Positions 49,958 through 63,701 of a stretch of DNA of 64,000 nt are shown here, in pieces. The notes beneath the pieces were generated by a model. It had not been told where the DNA came from. It made no database searches and was given only the letters and a program-made list of their open reading frames with translations. The stretch is from contig CM072891.1 in assembly GCA_037013685.1 (NCBI GenBank), positions 11,694,501 to 11,758,500 of the forward strand, written 5' to 3'. Within the stretch, counting starts at the first letter, position 1, and each line of letters begins with the position of its first letter. Source of the stretch: Acridotheres tristis (taxonomy: Eukaryota > Chordata > Aves > Passeriformes > Sturnidae). The position numbers and the translations under genes are program-made.

Positions 49958-52900
49958 CGGACAGCAGCAAATTCTGGACCTAGTTCCAGATCAGGTTCAG
50001 TCAAACCCTGCCATCCTGGGGTATCTGGAGTGTTTGGTCCACCATACGTGCCAAGGTTGTGATGCTGAAAGTAGTCACAGGTGACTTGGGCATTAATGCA
50101 GTGCCTGGGTGCTGCTGCTAAGGATGCTGTCCTGCTGCTGGAGGGGAATGACAGTGGTGTTTGGCCTTTGGTGCTTTGGCCATGCCACGCAGAGAAGCAG
50201 CAATGGCAAGGGGGTAGCAGGTCAGCGGCAAGCTGTTCAGGCACACCAGGAGCCTGGGCAGACCAGGCATGGAGCAGCAGGGACCTGTGATACGTGAGGT
50301 ACAAAAGCAGTATGGGCTCAGGATGGAGGGGTGGCAGCCAAGGGGTGGTTGGATGATCACTTGTGCCCCTTGGAGTGCCACATGCACTGACTGGCTGTGT
50401 GGAGAAGTGTACACAGCATCTGTCCATCCTGCCTGAATCTTATTAACACTGTTGAGAACTTCACTTTCATAAGATCTAAAATTCTCTGCATTTTAAAGAG
50501 AGCAGAAGGACTGTCTGGAGTGTATGGGCTCTTCTTTCCTGGAATGTAAAGAAAACCTCGGCTGTGCAGCTGGAGTGCAGGGGGCTTCATTCCTTAGTGA
50601 AAGCAGAGAAGGGAAATGCAGATGTCACAGCTGGGACAGGAGATTTATCTTGGCAAGCAAAGAGGAAAAATTTTCAAAAAGAAAAGAGAAAACTCAGAAG
50701 AATCCCCTCCCCATCTTCACTGCTTGCCAGCACGAGCAGAACCTCCAACCTGCAAAGGCCTTTCGTCTCCTGGGCCTGGGCTGCCGCCCAGCTGGATTTA
50801 GCCCCTCGCTGCTTTCTCTTTGGAGCGAGACCGTTGTGGTGGGACGAGAGAGGCTGTGAGAACCAGGCTTATTCTGATGGAAGACTGTGTCCAAACAACT
50901 CAGCTGGAGGTGGGAAGGGAAAAGTCACAGTCAAAGAATGGAAGCATGAAAGGAAAAAGGAGGGACAGATGCAGCCAGGATGAGTACAGAGAAGTGGATC
51001 TAGGGGGAGGAAGTCATCACCTCCTCAGCCATGCATGGTGCCACTGGGCTACAAGAATGCTACCTTAAGGCATGTGCAGCTGGGCAGGGAAGAAGGCTGA
51101 GTGCTTCCGTCTCTGCTTGTGGCCTCGAGAGTTCTAACACCAGCTCTGGGTGGGGGTATATGTAGAGACTGCATTTGGATATCTAGATGCCTTACATTAG
51201 CTCCCAAGATAACTGTTGTACAACAGGAAAGGGTGTTTGAATGAGAAGTGCACGCACGCACATACAGTGTGCTATTTAGACAACCCTAAGCATGAGGTCA
51301 GGATGAAAACATGTGGTGGAAATATGTTTGGAAGAGTCAGTGCCTATGTCGATCACCAGGAGTGGGAGGGAGCAGAAGCCAGGAGCTAACAGATTCTCAC
51401 TCTCTCCCCATGGCTGAGGTGGCCTCAGCCTGAGCAGATTCTGCTGTGGCACCAGAACAGGTTAAGGCTCTCTGTAGGGCCTAGAGATGCAAAGGTTGTT
51501 GCCTCTCCATACCTGTACACACTGGCTCATGCTCTTTGGGCGCTGCCTCCCTGTCCTAGAGTTTGAGGGGGACAGGCAGCCAGAAATCAGGCTTGGATCA
51601 GGAAATCCAGCACATCCTCGCCATTGCGTTTCTGTCCCTTGGCTGCCCCCTCCCTGACCGCTCACTGGTAATACAGCTTTGGAAACACATCTCGTGCTAT
51701 TTCTTGGCTTTGGAGCATAGTTAGAAGGAGAAGGAAGGAGGGTGTGAAAGGGAGGGGAAGATAACAGGGGCGAATAATGCAAAATGAGACTGTGCTGTGA
51801 GCTTTGTATCCCATCTGGAAACTGTTTTCCCTCAGTACACTGCACACCCACTCCCTCTAGGCCAGGATGGTAAGGGTCAAGTTTCCCAGTTGACTGGTCC
51901 CCCTTGCTAAAGCCAGACCCATCTGTGTGGAAGCTACTTGAAATATCTTAAAGGAGAATCTCAACAGAGTTGCCGAGCCCTTCATTGTCACAATTAGAAA
52001 CTCTTGGCCAATCCTCTGAGGAGCAGGAGCTGGCTGATCTCAGCCTGGTTGGAAGGCACATTCAAGAGTTTCAGTCTTGAAGAAGCTGTGAGAGGATGAG
52101 GCTGATGTGCTTGTGTGTCTCTGTCCATCCCACCTTCATTCACACCCAAGTTCCATAGTTCCATGGACTCTTTCCCTTCTGCTTCCTTGGTCTGCTGAGA
52201 CCTTCAATGCCATTGTGTTGGCAAAAGTCTCCCCAAAGCCCAGCCTAGTTGTGTCATTTCGTGGAAGCATATGAAGACCTTTAGCTGTACTGGCCCCAGC
52301 CTGGGTGGGACAGAGGGCTAGTGACCACCCAACACCTTCCATTCCAGCAAGGATAAAGCTACTGTCCATTTGGTCAGGTGATAAACCTGCTTCTCTTCAT
52401 TGCTCGGAAACTTGGAGCACTGACCCTGCCATGTGCTGCTGTGATGTACACAGCCCTGAGTCACCATATCCTAGCTCCCTGAAGCCTCTCTCACACATAC
52501 AAAGGAAGAGTATGGCCCAAGCTTCCTCTGAGTTTTGCCAGATAAGTGCAGCTCCCAAAATTAGGCTGGGTAGGACAAAATTGGCATTTTCTAGGTTAAC
52601 AGGCTCAATCTAAACTAATTAGTAGTGGTTGTGATGGCATCTAGCCAAAATAAACTCTGGATTGCTCCTCATTGTGTTCATCACAGTTGGATCTTGACAA
52701 GAGGACACTCTTTCTTACCATGTGGTTGCCTGCACAGCTGTCTTGTACAAATTAGAAGTCTAAAATTGACAATACCTGTTGGCTTCAGGAGAGAACAGTC
52801 AACCCAAGAGCCCCAGTAGTCTTCCTGGGATGTAGTGACAGCTTCCAGCTGGTCCCATAGTTTCCATTGTGGGTATAGCCAGCTATAAGGCCATGCTATT

Positions 52901-55900
52901 ATTTTTGTTTGCTTTACCCTTCCTTCTTCTGCTTTCCTCTGCCTCTTGCCACCTTCTTTGAGTAAAACAACAATCTCCAGCTTTGTGTCAGCTCTAGGTG
53001 CTCTCCCTCTTTGAGGGTGTTGGATCCTTGGTGCCCCCTTTGATAATAACCATAGTTATGGCCAATCTCATGGGCTAGCTCCCTTCTCTCCACCATCTGT
53101 GTTTGGAGATGTTGGACTGGTCTATGTGTGAGTGGTGAGAGCTGACACAGGCTGCTTTGATGAGACGGCTTTGCCAGTATTTAGTTGCCCTGGAGGATAA
53201 GACCCAAAAACCCAGAGAAGAGTAGATGCCCCGACATTTCTGTGTTCTCAGGTAGGGGTGCAAGTTTCATTCTCTACTCATCACCCACGTTTTTCCTGTA
53301 CTGTGCAGTAGGCCTCTGTCTCTTGGGAGAGAATCGTCTCCTAGGGACCTGAACTCCTGCACCTCTGGGAGAGCAGTGTTGCCTTCATCCTCATTTCCAA
53401 ACGACGAGGTCTTCCAGCAGCAAGTCTGCTGTGTGGTGTCTAAAAGAATCAGAAACCTGAAATTACTCCTGCCAATGTTGGTGACTGTCTTAAGGCGCTG
53501 ATACTCAGTCCCTTGCACTCATTACTCATCTCCCACCCCTCAGCAGCTGCTGGGGTGATTTAGTTTCGGAATAAAGCCAGAGGCATCTCCGCCTTTCCCT
53601 CTAGGTAGGTTTGTCCAACAATGGAGAGATTGTTGACTGACCAAGGGATCATTGTTCTAAATGTGGGTGGGATGCCACTAAAAGATAATCTGTGTAACTA
53701 CTGCATGAATGCATTTTCTTGACTCTCTTCAATCCCACCTCTGCCTTTGTTAATGCACAGTTGTGAAAGAAATTGGGAGCACGTGGCAGCATCACAGACA
53801 GCTCTCCCCACAGCTGTCTGTCCAGCTCTGCTGCTCTTCCATGGCTAACAGTGGTTCTAGTTTTGATGGTCACAACATTAAATATGATTTGAGCCCAGCT
53901 CTGCTGTGTCGTGGTACATTAGCAGCCAGCACTCTAAATCCCTTCACTTTTCTGTGGTTCTTGCCCTTACCATAAGGCTATCGTGTTCACATCCTGTGTT
54001 TGCTTGTGTTGTTTAGAGAACACAAGACAAAGAACAGCTGTTACATGAGCAGGCACTCTCTGGGGTTAATGCTCAGGACTCCAACTCTTTATCCTTCTAT
54101 GCTGTGGGATAGGACAAAACCTGGTTTTCCAGTGTTTTTTAGATAGCTGTCTAACCCAGTTCCCTCTGCTGACTCAGCTCCCTCTGAAGTTACACTCCCC
54201 ACAGATGGTAGGTGTTTTCTGTTACTTGATTCAAGTGCAAAAATGCTCCTAAGCAACTTGGAAATGGTTGGGTTGATTTTACCAAACTACCCCGCCAACT
54301 CTGCTTCTGCAGTGGGAACAAGTGGAGAAAACTTTAGCCCAGACATCACAGAGAGGGCCTCAAAACTAGGATTTAGTATAGTGTACCTTCTCCACCCTAC
54401 ACATGCAGTGTCTGGTCTCCAGGGAATTCTTGGATGGTTGTGTGTTGGGCTACCACTCCAGGCAGTCCAGAGGACAAGTGGGAAGGAAGTGAATGGAAAG
54501 AAATCTCATGTCAGGCAGAATGCAGGTGGCAGGGAATCCACCCCCACTTCCAGCATGCTCTGTAAGCATCTGAGGTTTTAAATTGAGCAGCTGAAGGATG
54601 ATGTTAGAGGGTTGACATGTTGGAGATTGCTGCTGCTTACCATCTCCCTCCCCCACTTGGTGGGAAGTGTGGGTCTGTTCATCTAGAGCCTACTTCCCTT
54701 CCCAGCCTCACCCCAAAGCTCTGACAGCCAGTGGATTGTTGACAGAGTGGTACTGTGCTCAGGTAAAACAAATATACCTTCCGCTAGGAGCAGGAACCTA
54801 CAGGCTCCAGCATCCGGGGTCCTCTGGCCACCTCCTGCCTCAGTCCTAGCACTGGGGAAAGAAAGGACTGCACACACCCCATGCTTCTCTAGAAGCCAGG
54901 CTCTCTTCTGAGCTGAGCTCTCACACTGGAATTCATTGGCATTCATGTCTCCACTCTAGGACCTAGTAGTCTCTCCCACTCTCCTTCATACCCTGTTGCT
55001 TTTGGTATTTCAGTATACTGCTTTCAATGCCTTTCTGCCCACCAAGATGCTTTTCCAGGCAGGGGGTGGGGGAACAGACCTAGTCTGACTCTGCTGAGCT
55101 CTCTCCAGTTCATTTAAGTTACACAGTTCTGTCTGTGTAATATAGTCACTTGAATCTATCTGTCTTTTCTTTCCTCTCCCTGAGCCAGAAGCCTCAATCT
55201 GCCAACAAATGGGATAATTTTTCAGCTGGTGTTTGGCAGCCATCATTTTTCTCCCTGCCCAACCAATGCTTTGTTGTAGCAAATGGAAAAGTTAGTGATT
55301 TGACTTCTGAATAGGAGGATATGCCTCAAAGGAAGCAGGTTCCCTGTATCATCAGGAGCTCAGCTCTGCAGCAGCCCTGGCCAGATTTACTGACTGTTAC
55401 TGGAATGATTAGTGGAATGATTGTTTGTTGTTAACAGCCCATCTGTAGTGTTTAAACTTCAGCGAGGAGCTGAATTTCACAGGCATTATCTGGCTGAAGT
55501 ACAGCCTCATATGGTCCACAGAGGGGCTGTTAAATCCCAGAGGAAATTAAATACAACAGGGGGGCCTTCCTGTTATGTTGATCCAACTGATCTTTTTTCT
55601 CTGATAGAAATCAGCAGCTGGGTTGATGTTCTCTGGGGCATCAATGTGCCTATTGCTGCTGGTAGAGAACATGAAAAAGTGTCTGTCACTAAGGACAGGT
55701 GCTGAAAACCATGACTTTCTGCCACACTTACATTTTATCATCACAGGAATCTCTTTCCTTGTTCTCTGTTCGTTTGGTTGTTACAGTGAGATGATGTTTG
55801 GAAGACACAGATACTCACAAAGGAAGGGGGAGATAAGATAATGTAGAAAAGTTTCATGCATGTTTGTGGCATAGATAAACCTGCAGTGATGCACAGCACC

Positions 55901-56080
55901 ATATCCCTTTCTATCTTATATCAAGGTGTTTTTGTCAGACTGATGCATGCAGAGAATAGGAATGGGTTTTTGCCATGAAAAAAGGACTGGTGCTGAGGTT
56001 TGACTCTCAGTGCAGAGGAAGGCTCTCAGATCCCTCTTGGAGTTGACACTAATGCTCTTTCTCCCTTTGTATTTCCTCAG

Positions 56081-56309
56081 CATTTCTCAGAGAACCTGGA
56101 TCACTTCTCTGACAACATGGAGGATTTCTCCAATGACCTCTTCAGCAGTTTCTTCGATGACCCAGTCCTGGCTGAGAAGAACCCTCTGCTGGACATGGAC
56201 CTGGATCCACCCACTCCAGGCATCCAGGCGGAGCACAGCTATTCCCTCAGCGGAGACTCTGCTCCCCAGAGTCCCCTCGTGCCTGTCAAGACTGAAGATA
56301 ATGCGAACG
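56081..56309 (+). CDS. CREB3L1: CREB3L1 coding exon 2 (residues 37-113, activation region)
   Basis: This exon encodes the acidic N-terminal activation region in the cytosolic part of CREB3L1. It starts [16 protein letters not shown] and contains the family signature [19 protein letters not shown] PsiKxE motif, V105-K-T-E108, lies near its end. A clean polypyrimidine tract and CAG acceptor precede 56081, and the donor GTGAGC follows 56309. The exon is 229 nt, enters in phase 0 and leaves in phase 1 with one base of codon 113. Intron 1 before it is 23.9 kb. Similarity to human CREB3L1 over this exon is very high by eye, including the aromatic and acidic [13 protein letters not shown] segment. 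That makes this the best evidence for the gene's identity. Confidence 0.97.
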
Positions 56310-59300
56310 GTGAGCGTGAGATGTGCACACTGCACAGCTTTGGGCACATCTGTTAGCAGTGGCTCTGGCTGGCTTTCATATATAGGGACAAACTGGCTGT
56401 TCCTTGGACTTGCACATGGCTAATCCAGGGAAGAATTTGATTTGCTGTAGTCAAATACAGCCCACATTTCCCCCCTCCTTTTGTGCTCTGATAGTCGCAT
56501 TACTCCTTTGCCGGGCTTACTGTTATTTACGAGGATGATAACTGGCTGTGGCTTAGTGTGCTGCCAGCTTCTGGCAAGCAATCAGCAATGTCTTTTTAGG
56601 ACCCTGCAAACTTGGGTGTGGATGCCCTAGATCCAGCTCCGTTTTGGCATCAGGCAGCAGGGTTTTGGCTTGCACATAGGAAGCATGAGTCTCTGGCTGC
56701 AACCAGTGCTGGTACATGTGGAAAGCTAAGTGGCTTCTTTACCAGCAGATCTTTTAGCAGGAGACAGAGAGGAATAGTCATTTCAAAACTTATTTTTAAA
56801 ACAATTCATTTCAGGATAATTTATGATGGCTGGGTATTTTTAGAGCTGTCCTTGCAGAGAGTCCTGTAATTTGTGGGACTGTGTGGGTGTCCCAACAGCT
56901 GATGGACACCAGGCTGCCTGAAAAAGCAGTGGCACAGGCTCAGTATAACACAGAAGACAGCTATTCTTTTGAGCAACAGTGAGACCTAGGACAGAGGCTT
57001 CCCTCTCATGACTAGGAATGATCCCAGCTTTCTGGTACAAATACCAAGGCAGAAGGAGAGAAGGCTGACCTCTGCTACCTCTTCGGTCCTTGAAAAGGCA
57101 CAACCATCTGCCACATTCCTTAGGGGCATCTCAGAGAGATGCTGGGAGAGAGGTTTATGGCAGGCCAAGCAGCTCTGCCTTAGTAGCAAAAAAGCCTTCA
57201 GTTTGCATTTCTTTTTCCTTAGTTTTAACCTCAGTACAGTCTTGGAGGGGGCAACTAACAAAAAAAAAAAAAGAAAAAAAAATCGGTGTGAATAAATAAA
57301 CACAACTTTGTTTTGCCCTTGAAAATGAATAGGACGAGATAAGACTTGAGAATGAGAGAAGCCAAAAGAATGCATTTGTAGAAAGCAGAGAAATGAAGAC
57401 TGCCTGCATGAAGCTATCTCAAGGACTCCTCTCTGAGACACTTAGCACCACTTCTCCTTCTCTCCACTGTGTCTGCATATGCCCTTCCTTCAGCTGTCAT
57501 GTCTCAAAGGCAAGAGCATGACTCTCTTGAATGGAGTGTGACACTGGTCCTTGGGCAGAGGCCAGCACAGGGCGTAGAGTGCATAACCCAGGAGAGTTTG
57601 AGATGGGCCTGGCACTTGCTCTCTGAGAGTGCAGATCAGTTCTATAAGGGAATAAGGCCTAGCATTTACAATGGCAGGTATAGGAGTATCCATGCACCCA
57701 GTCCTGCAGCTAGATAATTCAGCTCATCTTTCCAGGGCTTTTTGGCTCATAATTGCATATGAGTCATATTCTAGTGAAACCCTGAGTCAGGTCCAGTATT
57801 TGCAACACTGTGCAGTCCTTTTGGCACAGCTCCATCCAGTCTCAGTCCTTTTAGACATTCAGTTCCAATTAATTACCCAGAAATGGTTTTTCTTTAACAT
57901 TAAGCAAGCTCTGCTCAGTCTGCAGAGCTCCTCAGGAATGCCCCTGCTCTGTCTAGGCTTGGAGCTGGCTGAAGCTTGTTTTTTATCAGCTTTCTCCCAG
58001 CTTTTCTGCAAATCTCCAAAACTCTTCCAAATCCTGCCCCTTCCCACATGGTTCCCACTAACACAGGTCAGCTAGGGCAAGCCACTGGGTGCATTGTGAC
58101 CCTGCTTATCAGTGGAGTCTGCTTTCCAGATGGCTTGTGCATATGGACTGGCTGCTTCATTTCTCAGTACTAGCCCTGAGTTTTGCAGAGTGTGATTTGA
58201 TGCCAGGGGCAGGGGGAGCCAGGGTTATGCAGAACAGCAGGCACTGGACCAGCCTCATGTTAGTGCCTGCCTTCCTCTATAGGTCCTGCTTTCTCACTGC
58301 TCTTTGCCTCACCTCCTCAATCCTGGGCAGCTACAGGTACCTCTCAGCCCTATTTCTTCCCAATAGGTACAGAGTATCTGGAGAAGAGGATGAGCATCTT
58401 GGCATGCCTCGACCACCAACATACAGTGAAATCTGCAGTGTTACAGTGTTACCTCTGAAACATCCTCTCAGGCAGCAGAATCTAGACATGTCCACACAAC
58501 ATGCCTACTCCTCAGTCCCTCATTGACCCTCTGATGGCTTATTTATTTCTGATTCTGTAACCCAATCACTCCCCAGATGAATCTCCGAGGGTGGGAAAGA
58601 GAGCAGGATCAGAATGTAGACAGGAAATGGGAGGACGGCACATACTTATTTGGGTGTCTGTTCCTTGGCCTGTCTGGACTGACAGTGCTGGGGGCTGCTC
58701 TCTCACTGAGTCAAGTTTGATCGGGAGAGCCCTTGGTGGTCTGCTCTCCCTTGTCTGGTAACTTGCTTCAGCAGCAGCTCTCACAGCCAGAGGATACCCC
58801 ACACATCTGAGAAAAAGAGAAATGCAGTCTTTGGAACAGAAAGAATGAGGAGTAAAAGGCTTCCTTCAGTAAGGAACTTCAGAGCAGAGTCAGTAGGCAA
58901 AATGTTCCCATGATGGGCATAGCAAAACCATAGAAGAGTTTAAATGGGGGAAGCTGTGGACTCTTCAGCACTTTTCAAAAGGTTCAAGTGAATCATCTGT
59001 TAGGCCAGACATAGATTTAATTGAACTTGCCTAGAGCAGTGGGATAGACTGAAAGAACTCTAAAGGTGCCTCATTTCTGTGAAAGGCAGAAGTCAGTCCA
59101 AATTTTCTGGACACAAACACTTGTGGCTGTGTGACACCTTGCCTCCTTCCATCAGAAGGGGTTTGTCTGCATACCAGGGTAACTAGGACTTCCAGCTGTG
59201 GGTTCGGTATCCTTAGCAGGACAGAGAAAACACAATCCATGCTGTGTCTGATCAGTAGGCTCTGCATTGTCTCAGCTGCACAGTGCACCCCTGCCTGAGA

Positions 59301-60995
59301 TGCTGCCTGATGACATTAACCCTGCTGCATTGTGGGAAGCTCCAGAAAGCAGTCCAGCAGCACTGAGACAGGAGCTACGTCTGTGCTTGAAGATGTCCAG
59401 TCGCACAGGCAGATGGAAGGAATGAACATCTGCTAGAGAGACCTGTCTAGGCAGAAATAAGAGGTGCTAGACCAGAGACAGGAAAACAACATATTCCATT
59501 GGCAAGGCCAACACTGTGTTATCATATATAATTCTTGTCTGGGCTTTAACACCACTCTGTCCAAGCAAAGGCCAGAGGCAGGATTCTGCCCTGGCCTCTC
59601 CTGAAGACAGGCTGAGTAGGGCAAAGACAGTGTTAACGTACCTTTAAGTTAGATCAGATGACACCTCCCACGTGAACAGCTGCTTGTTTGTACTCTTCTT
59701 CATGCAGGCTTTTCTGGGGTAGAGAAAGACCTTTCTCCCTCTCTCCTCAGGACATCTTCTGGGCTGAGGCCTGCACTGCAGAACTGCTCTGGGCAGCAGA
59801 CAGCTAGGCAACATCCCTGGGCCTGACTGAGAGTGCTGTATGCAGACAGCAGTGCAGAGAGGTTAGAGAGTGAGTCAGACTGTGGCCTTGTGGAGGCAAC
59901 TGGAGCTCTCTCTGGTGACATGCTTAGCAATAATCTGTCCTATGTCAAGCCAAATGTATTTTTGCTTATCAGATAAAAAGGGAAAGGGAAGGCATGAGGA
60001 TTATGAAGGAGGGTGCAGGCTGCAGGCCAGCTAGGAGTAGCCTTTTGGCAGGCTGAAGTATTTGAAGAGCAAAGACCAAAACTTTAGAGCAGATCCCAGG
60101 CAGCTCTCCTGCCTAGCAGTCCTTTTCCCATCTGATCTGCCGTTTTTCTGGGATTTCTACTTCCAGTGGCAAGCTAGGCTCCTACCACAGATTTGCATGG
60201 AACAGAGCAGGCAGGAGGAAAGGGGAGCATGCCCCCATGTCTCCATTCAGTTCTCTTCAGACATTCCCTTTCCCTTACTGCTGCTTCTTGTTCCTGCCAG
60301 CAATGGCAGCAGGGTACAGCTGTGGATAACAGTCCCCTGAGCAGCCCAGGGTAGAGAAGAGAGTCTCAGAGGTGAGACTGGGGGGAGCAGCTGTGGAAGC
60401 AGCCTCCCAAGCAGGTGCTGCCATGGGCTTCCTTCCACAGAAATGGACCTTCCTCCTCTCTGTCGTGCAGCAAAGCCCCGGCACTTGACACGTCATCAGG
60501 AGGCCAAAGCAGCACTGTCAGCCTTTCACTGTCATCATGCTTGCTCTCTCACGAGCTCTCCAGCCCAGAGATGGTGCTATTCTTGGTAACACACCTGGCT
60601 GCTCTGTGATGCTGGCCATGCTGCCTAAGGAGCAACAGCCCTGCATCCTCCTCTCACTGAGCCGTAAATATAAATAAGCTCCAGAGGATGAGACCTAAAC
60701 ATTACTGAGGGAAGAAACCCTGCAGCTGTCCTCCAGAGCTTGGGCTGTACAGTCAGAGCACAGCAGAGACACAATTCCTCTATCTCTGTCCTGTCTGCTC
60801 CCCACACACTGGGGAGTACACACTGGAGCCTCATTCCCTTTTGTACTCTGTGTTGTGGGCCTGCACATGCTTGTGTGCTGACATTGCTAAACTTGGAAAG
60901 GCAGCCTCCTCAGTCAGAGGAAGCTGTCTGCATGGGTTTTTTTTTCCTTGCCCTGTTCTTGCTGGAGTTTGACTCTCATGTTGTGCATGTTTCAG
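56310..60995 (+). other. CREB3L1: CREB3L1 intron 2
   Basis: A 4.7-kb intron from GTGAGC to a TTTCAG acceptor. It has an A-rich run at about 57259-57282 and no recognised gene or transposon. Confidence 0.85.
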
Positions 60996-61156
60996 AGCTG
61001 GAGAATGGAGTGTGGTCACTGGGGCCCAAGCTCTGCTCCATCATGGTGAAACAGGAACAGAACCTGCCTCTAGACCTGCCTGAGTCCCAGCAACCTGCCA
61101 GCTCCATACCAGTGCTGAACCTCAACCCTCTGCAGAGACTGCCACTCCCCGAGGAG
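60996..61156 (+). CDS. CREB3L1: CREB3L1 coding exon 3 (residues 113-166)
   Basis: The exon begins after a TTTCAG acceptor. Its first two bases complete codon 113 (Glu). It encodes ELENGVWSLGPKLCSIMVKQ and then a Pro/Leu/Ser-rich stretch ending LPLPEE. The core GPKLCSIMVKQEQ matches the vertebrate CREB3L1 segment after the activation domain. It includes a second PsiKxE motif at V130-K-Q-E133. The second half (DLPESQQPASS onward) is more divergent and shorter than the Ala-rich human segment. The donor is GTGAGC at 61157, and the exon is 161 nt, leaving phase 0. The frame stays open beyond the donor for 26 codons, so intron retention would add a short unrelated tail and then stop at 61232. Confidence 0.93.
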
Positions 61157-62713
61157 GTGAGCCCATCTGAGATCTGTCGGGAACCCAGGCTCTCACACAG
61201 CAGCACCCCTGGTGATGCAGACCCAGCCATGTGACTGCAGGGTCCTGCAACGTGATTTAGCTACTGAACAGACAGGAAAAGGTGTTACAAACCCCAGATA
61301 TTGCATTATTTGTCATTCTCCTCTTGAAATGGCAGTGCAGGAGGCTTTACAATCTTGGTTAAATGTAAGCATGTTTCCTTGGCACAAAAGCCAAAAGCTT
61401 TAAGCTTGTACCTACTGGAGATCTGTCCCCTCCAATATGCCAGCATTTCTGTAGCCACTCTTGGCTTATTTTCATTTTTCAGAGAATAGTGTCAATTAAT
61501 GTGATGCCAGTGACCTCACTATTCCTGCATATAGACCCCTGCTCTGCCACTGTCTTTTTCATGGCTTTGGACTTGCCACATGGCCTCTCACTCTTTTTAG
61601 CTGCTCACTGGAAATGTTGGTCCCACTCCAGGTCCTGCTCTTTTTCCTATGAAGCAGCAGGATTTTTTTATTTCTGTGTAACAAGGGGCCAACTCTTTTG
61701 GTTATATCTAGGTTCTTAAGAAGTCTGTTTGTCTGAAGGAGGTTCACTTATACCACTGGTATGTGGGTGTAAATTGAGGGCTTAGTTCAGCTGGCCTTGA
61801 GTCCAGCTGTGTTGGATGAGAAGGCCTAACCAGTCTCACACAGACCTTGCCTATCTTGTATCAGTGCAGTAGATAACAGTAGAACATCTCTGGGGTTCAC
61901 TTCCTTTTTTCACTCATATTGAACATCTTCCCATTTAAACAACCATCCAAAACAAATGGGTTCTTCCAGCCAAAACTGTGCATAAACTTCCTCTATTATT
62001 TACACAGCTTGAACTTGCTGTGCCCTCCAATCTCTGCTGTGTATGCTCAACAGCCATACCATGGTGCTGTCTCAGCTGTGTTTACAGTCTGGAGGAGTTT
62101 GCAATGTGTCTGTTTAGTGTAAAAACTCCACCCTATGGTCGCGGGCTGGGGGCTGGCAAGCCAGGAGGTTGAGGGGCAGCATAACGCTGATGGGAGTAAA
62201 TCTACTCTTTATTCAGCTCTCAGTCCCCTCCAATTGGAAACAGTTGCCCAGTGGTCCTGGTGAAAATCACAAGAATAGGACAGCAGGGTTGTTCTGTTTA
62301 TGTACAACCTCTATACTCCCATTTATAATGAAGGCAGATCAAAGAGGGACTTCCCATGGTAACACAGGGGTTGGTTTAAATTACATTGCCTGTGTCTATC
62401 AAAGGAAGAATTGCCAAGAATAAAAATCATCTCCCTTTTGGAGGTACTCAGCTCAGTGCATGGCTTGGCAGCACATCCATCTACCAGTGCCACTTCCTCT
62501 GTAAATGTGTTTGCACTCTGTGTGCCCAGCAACTGAGACTTTAGGGGCTTATGTTTGAACTCTTGGTTTTCTCCGTGGTGAGAGGCTCCTTTGGGGCAGA
62601 GCTGTGAGATGGGGCAGGACAGACAGCAGGGGAGCTACGAACAGAACTGGTGGGAGCCTTGTGGGCAGGGGAGGTGGCAGTGGCCAAGAGCTCTTTCTGC
62701 TTCTCTTCCACAG
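61157..62713 (+). other. CREB3L1: CREB3L1 intron 3
   Basis: A 1.56-kb intron from GTGAGC to a TTCCACAG acceptor. No known repeat or RNA gene was recognised. Confidence 0.85.
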
Positions 62714-62792
62714 ATTCCTATAGAAATGGCTCCAGCACCTGTGATCAAAGCTGAACCCAAAGAGGTGAACCAGTTTCTAACTGTACCTACAG
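62714..62792 (+). CDS. CREB3L1: CREB3L1 coding exon 4 (residues 167-193)
   Basis: This is a 79-nt exon between a TTCCACAG acceptor and a GTAAGA donor. It encodes IPIEMAPAPVIKAEPKEVNQ followed by FLTVPT. The motif VIKAEPxEVNQFL is diagnostic for CREB3L1; CREB3L2 has a related IKLEPHEVDQFL. It contains the third PsiKxE motif, I177-K-A-E180. It enters in phase 0 and leaves one base (G) of codon 193, which is completed by exon 5. The first few residues (IPIEMAP) are the least conserved. They rest on the splice-site reading and the frame rather than on similarity. Confidence 0.92.
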
Positions 62793-63701
62793 GTAAGAAG
62801 ATAGAATTTCCTGGTCAACTATATTACTCAGCTATAGGTTGTTATACAGGGTGGAAAGACAACACCTAAAGGCAGAGATGTGTGTATAAGGTAGCACTGG
62901 GGCAGAGAACAATTGAGGAGTGGGCACTGCACTGTTCTAATTCAGACCATCGTCTGCATCAGAAGCCACACACAAAATTGTTCAGACAGGGACTCCCAGG
63001 CAAAACAGGCTACTTCAGAGTTGGAAATATGCAAGAGTGCCTTTAAAATCCTCAGAGAGACTGTAGAGCTATCCAAAAATAACCATCTGAAAGTCAGGAA
63101 ATTCAGGATCCAGTTTAATTTGAAAGAAACCCAAGCATCTGAAAATCTGCCGATGCACAAATGAAAGCACTATGGGAACTCCCACTGCCGCAGAGAGACA
63201 TTCCTTAGGCATATTCCCACCTCTGTTAAGGCCCCTAGGGTTCTCCAGTACAAAGTGGGGACAGTTTTCAAGTGCTTGGAAACCAACTGAGTGACCGGAG
63301 TCCCATTGGATCAAGTGTGCTGGCAAGCGTGTGAGCCTGCAGTGCTTTTGGAAGAGCTTTGCTCTCACACAGCTTCCTGTACTTGTGAACAGGCTATGGA
63401 GCAAAACATCACGGGCTTTTTACTTCATTTTGGTTGACACTGGAGTACCTTATTGCTTTGTAAATACCTTCAGTTCCTTGGCAAAGCCCTGCCAGCTCCT
63501 CTGCAGTTCCTAGTTTAGTACATTTGAGGTCAGTCTAACCTCTGTCTTGGGCAGCGCTCAGTCAAACCTTTTTCTCAGACTCACCCCATCTTGTGAAACT
63601 CATCATCACCCTCTCCTTTCAGCCCTGTGTTATGGCAGGGCCCTATGCCTGTACCAACAGGCTGACATGAGAGCCATTGACTTGATGTCCTTATTCCTCA
63701 G
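62793..63701 (+). other. CREB3L1: CREB3L1 intron 4
   Basis: A 0.9-kb intron from GTAAGA to a TTCCTCAG acceptor, which is followed at once by a second AG (CAGTAG). Nothing else was recognised in it. Confidence 0.85.

Larger units (their letters stand above)
32184..56080 (+). other. CREB3L1: CREB3L1 intron 1
   Basis: A 23.9-kb intron runs from GTAAGG to a TTTCCTCAG acceptor. It carries two CR1 copies in sense orientation, the TGGA microsatellite, the 36.9-kb palindrome, the 45.1-kb inverted repeat, a T/G-rich run at about 45485-45559 and the 49-kb CpG island. Elsewhere (35.3-48.9 and 50-56 kb) I recognised no gene or known repeat. A long first intron with an internal CpG island is compatible with alternative promoters. 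Confidence 0.85.

Noticed and set aside
57259..57282. A-rich run in intron 2 as a retrogene poly(A) tail
   Set aside because: No intronless coding similarity lies upstream and no flanking duplication was seen.
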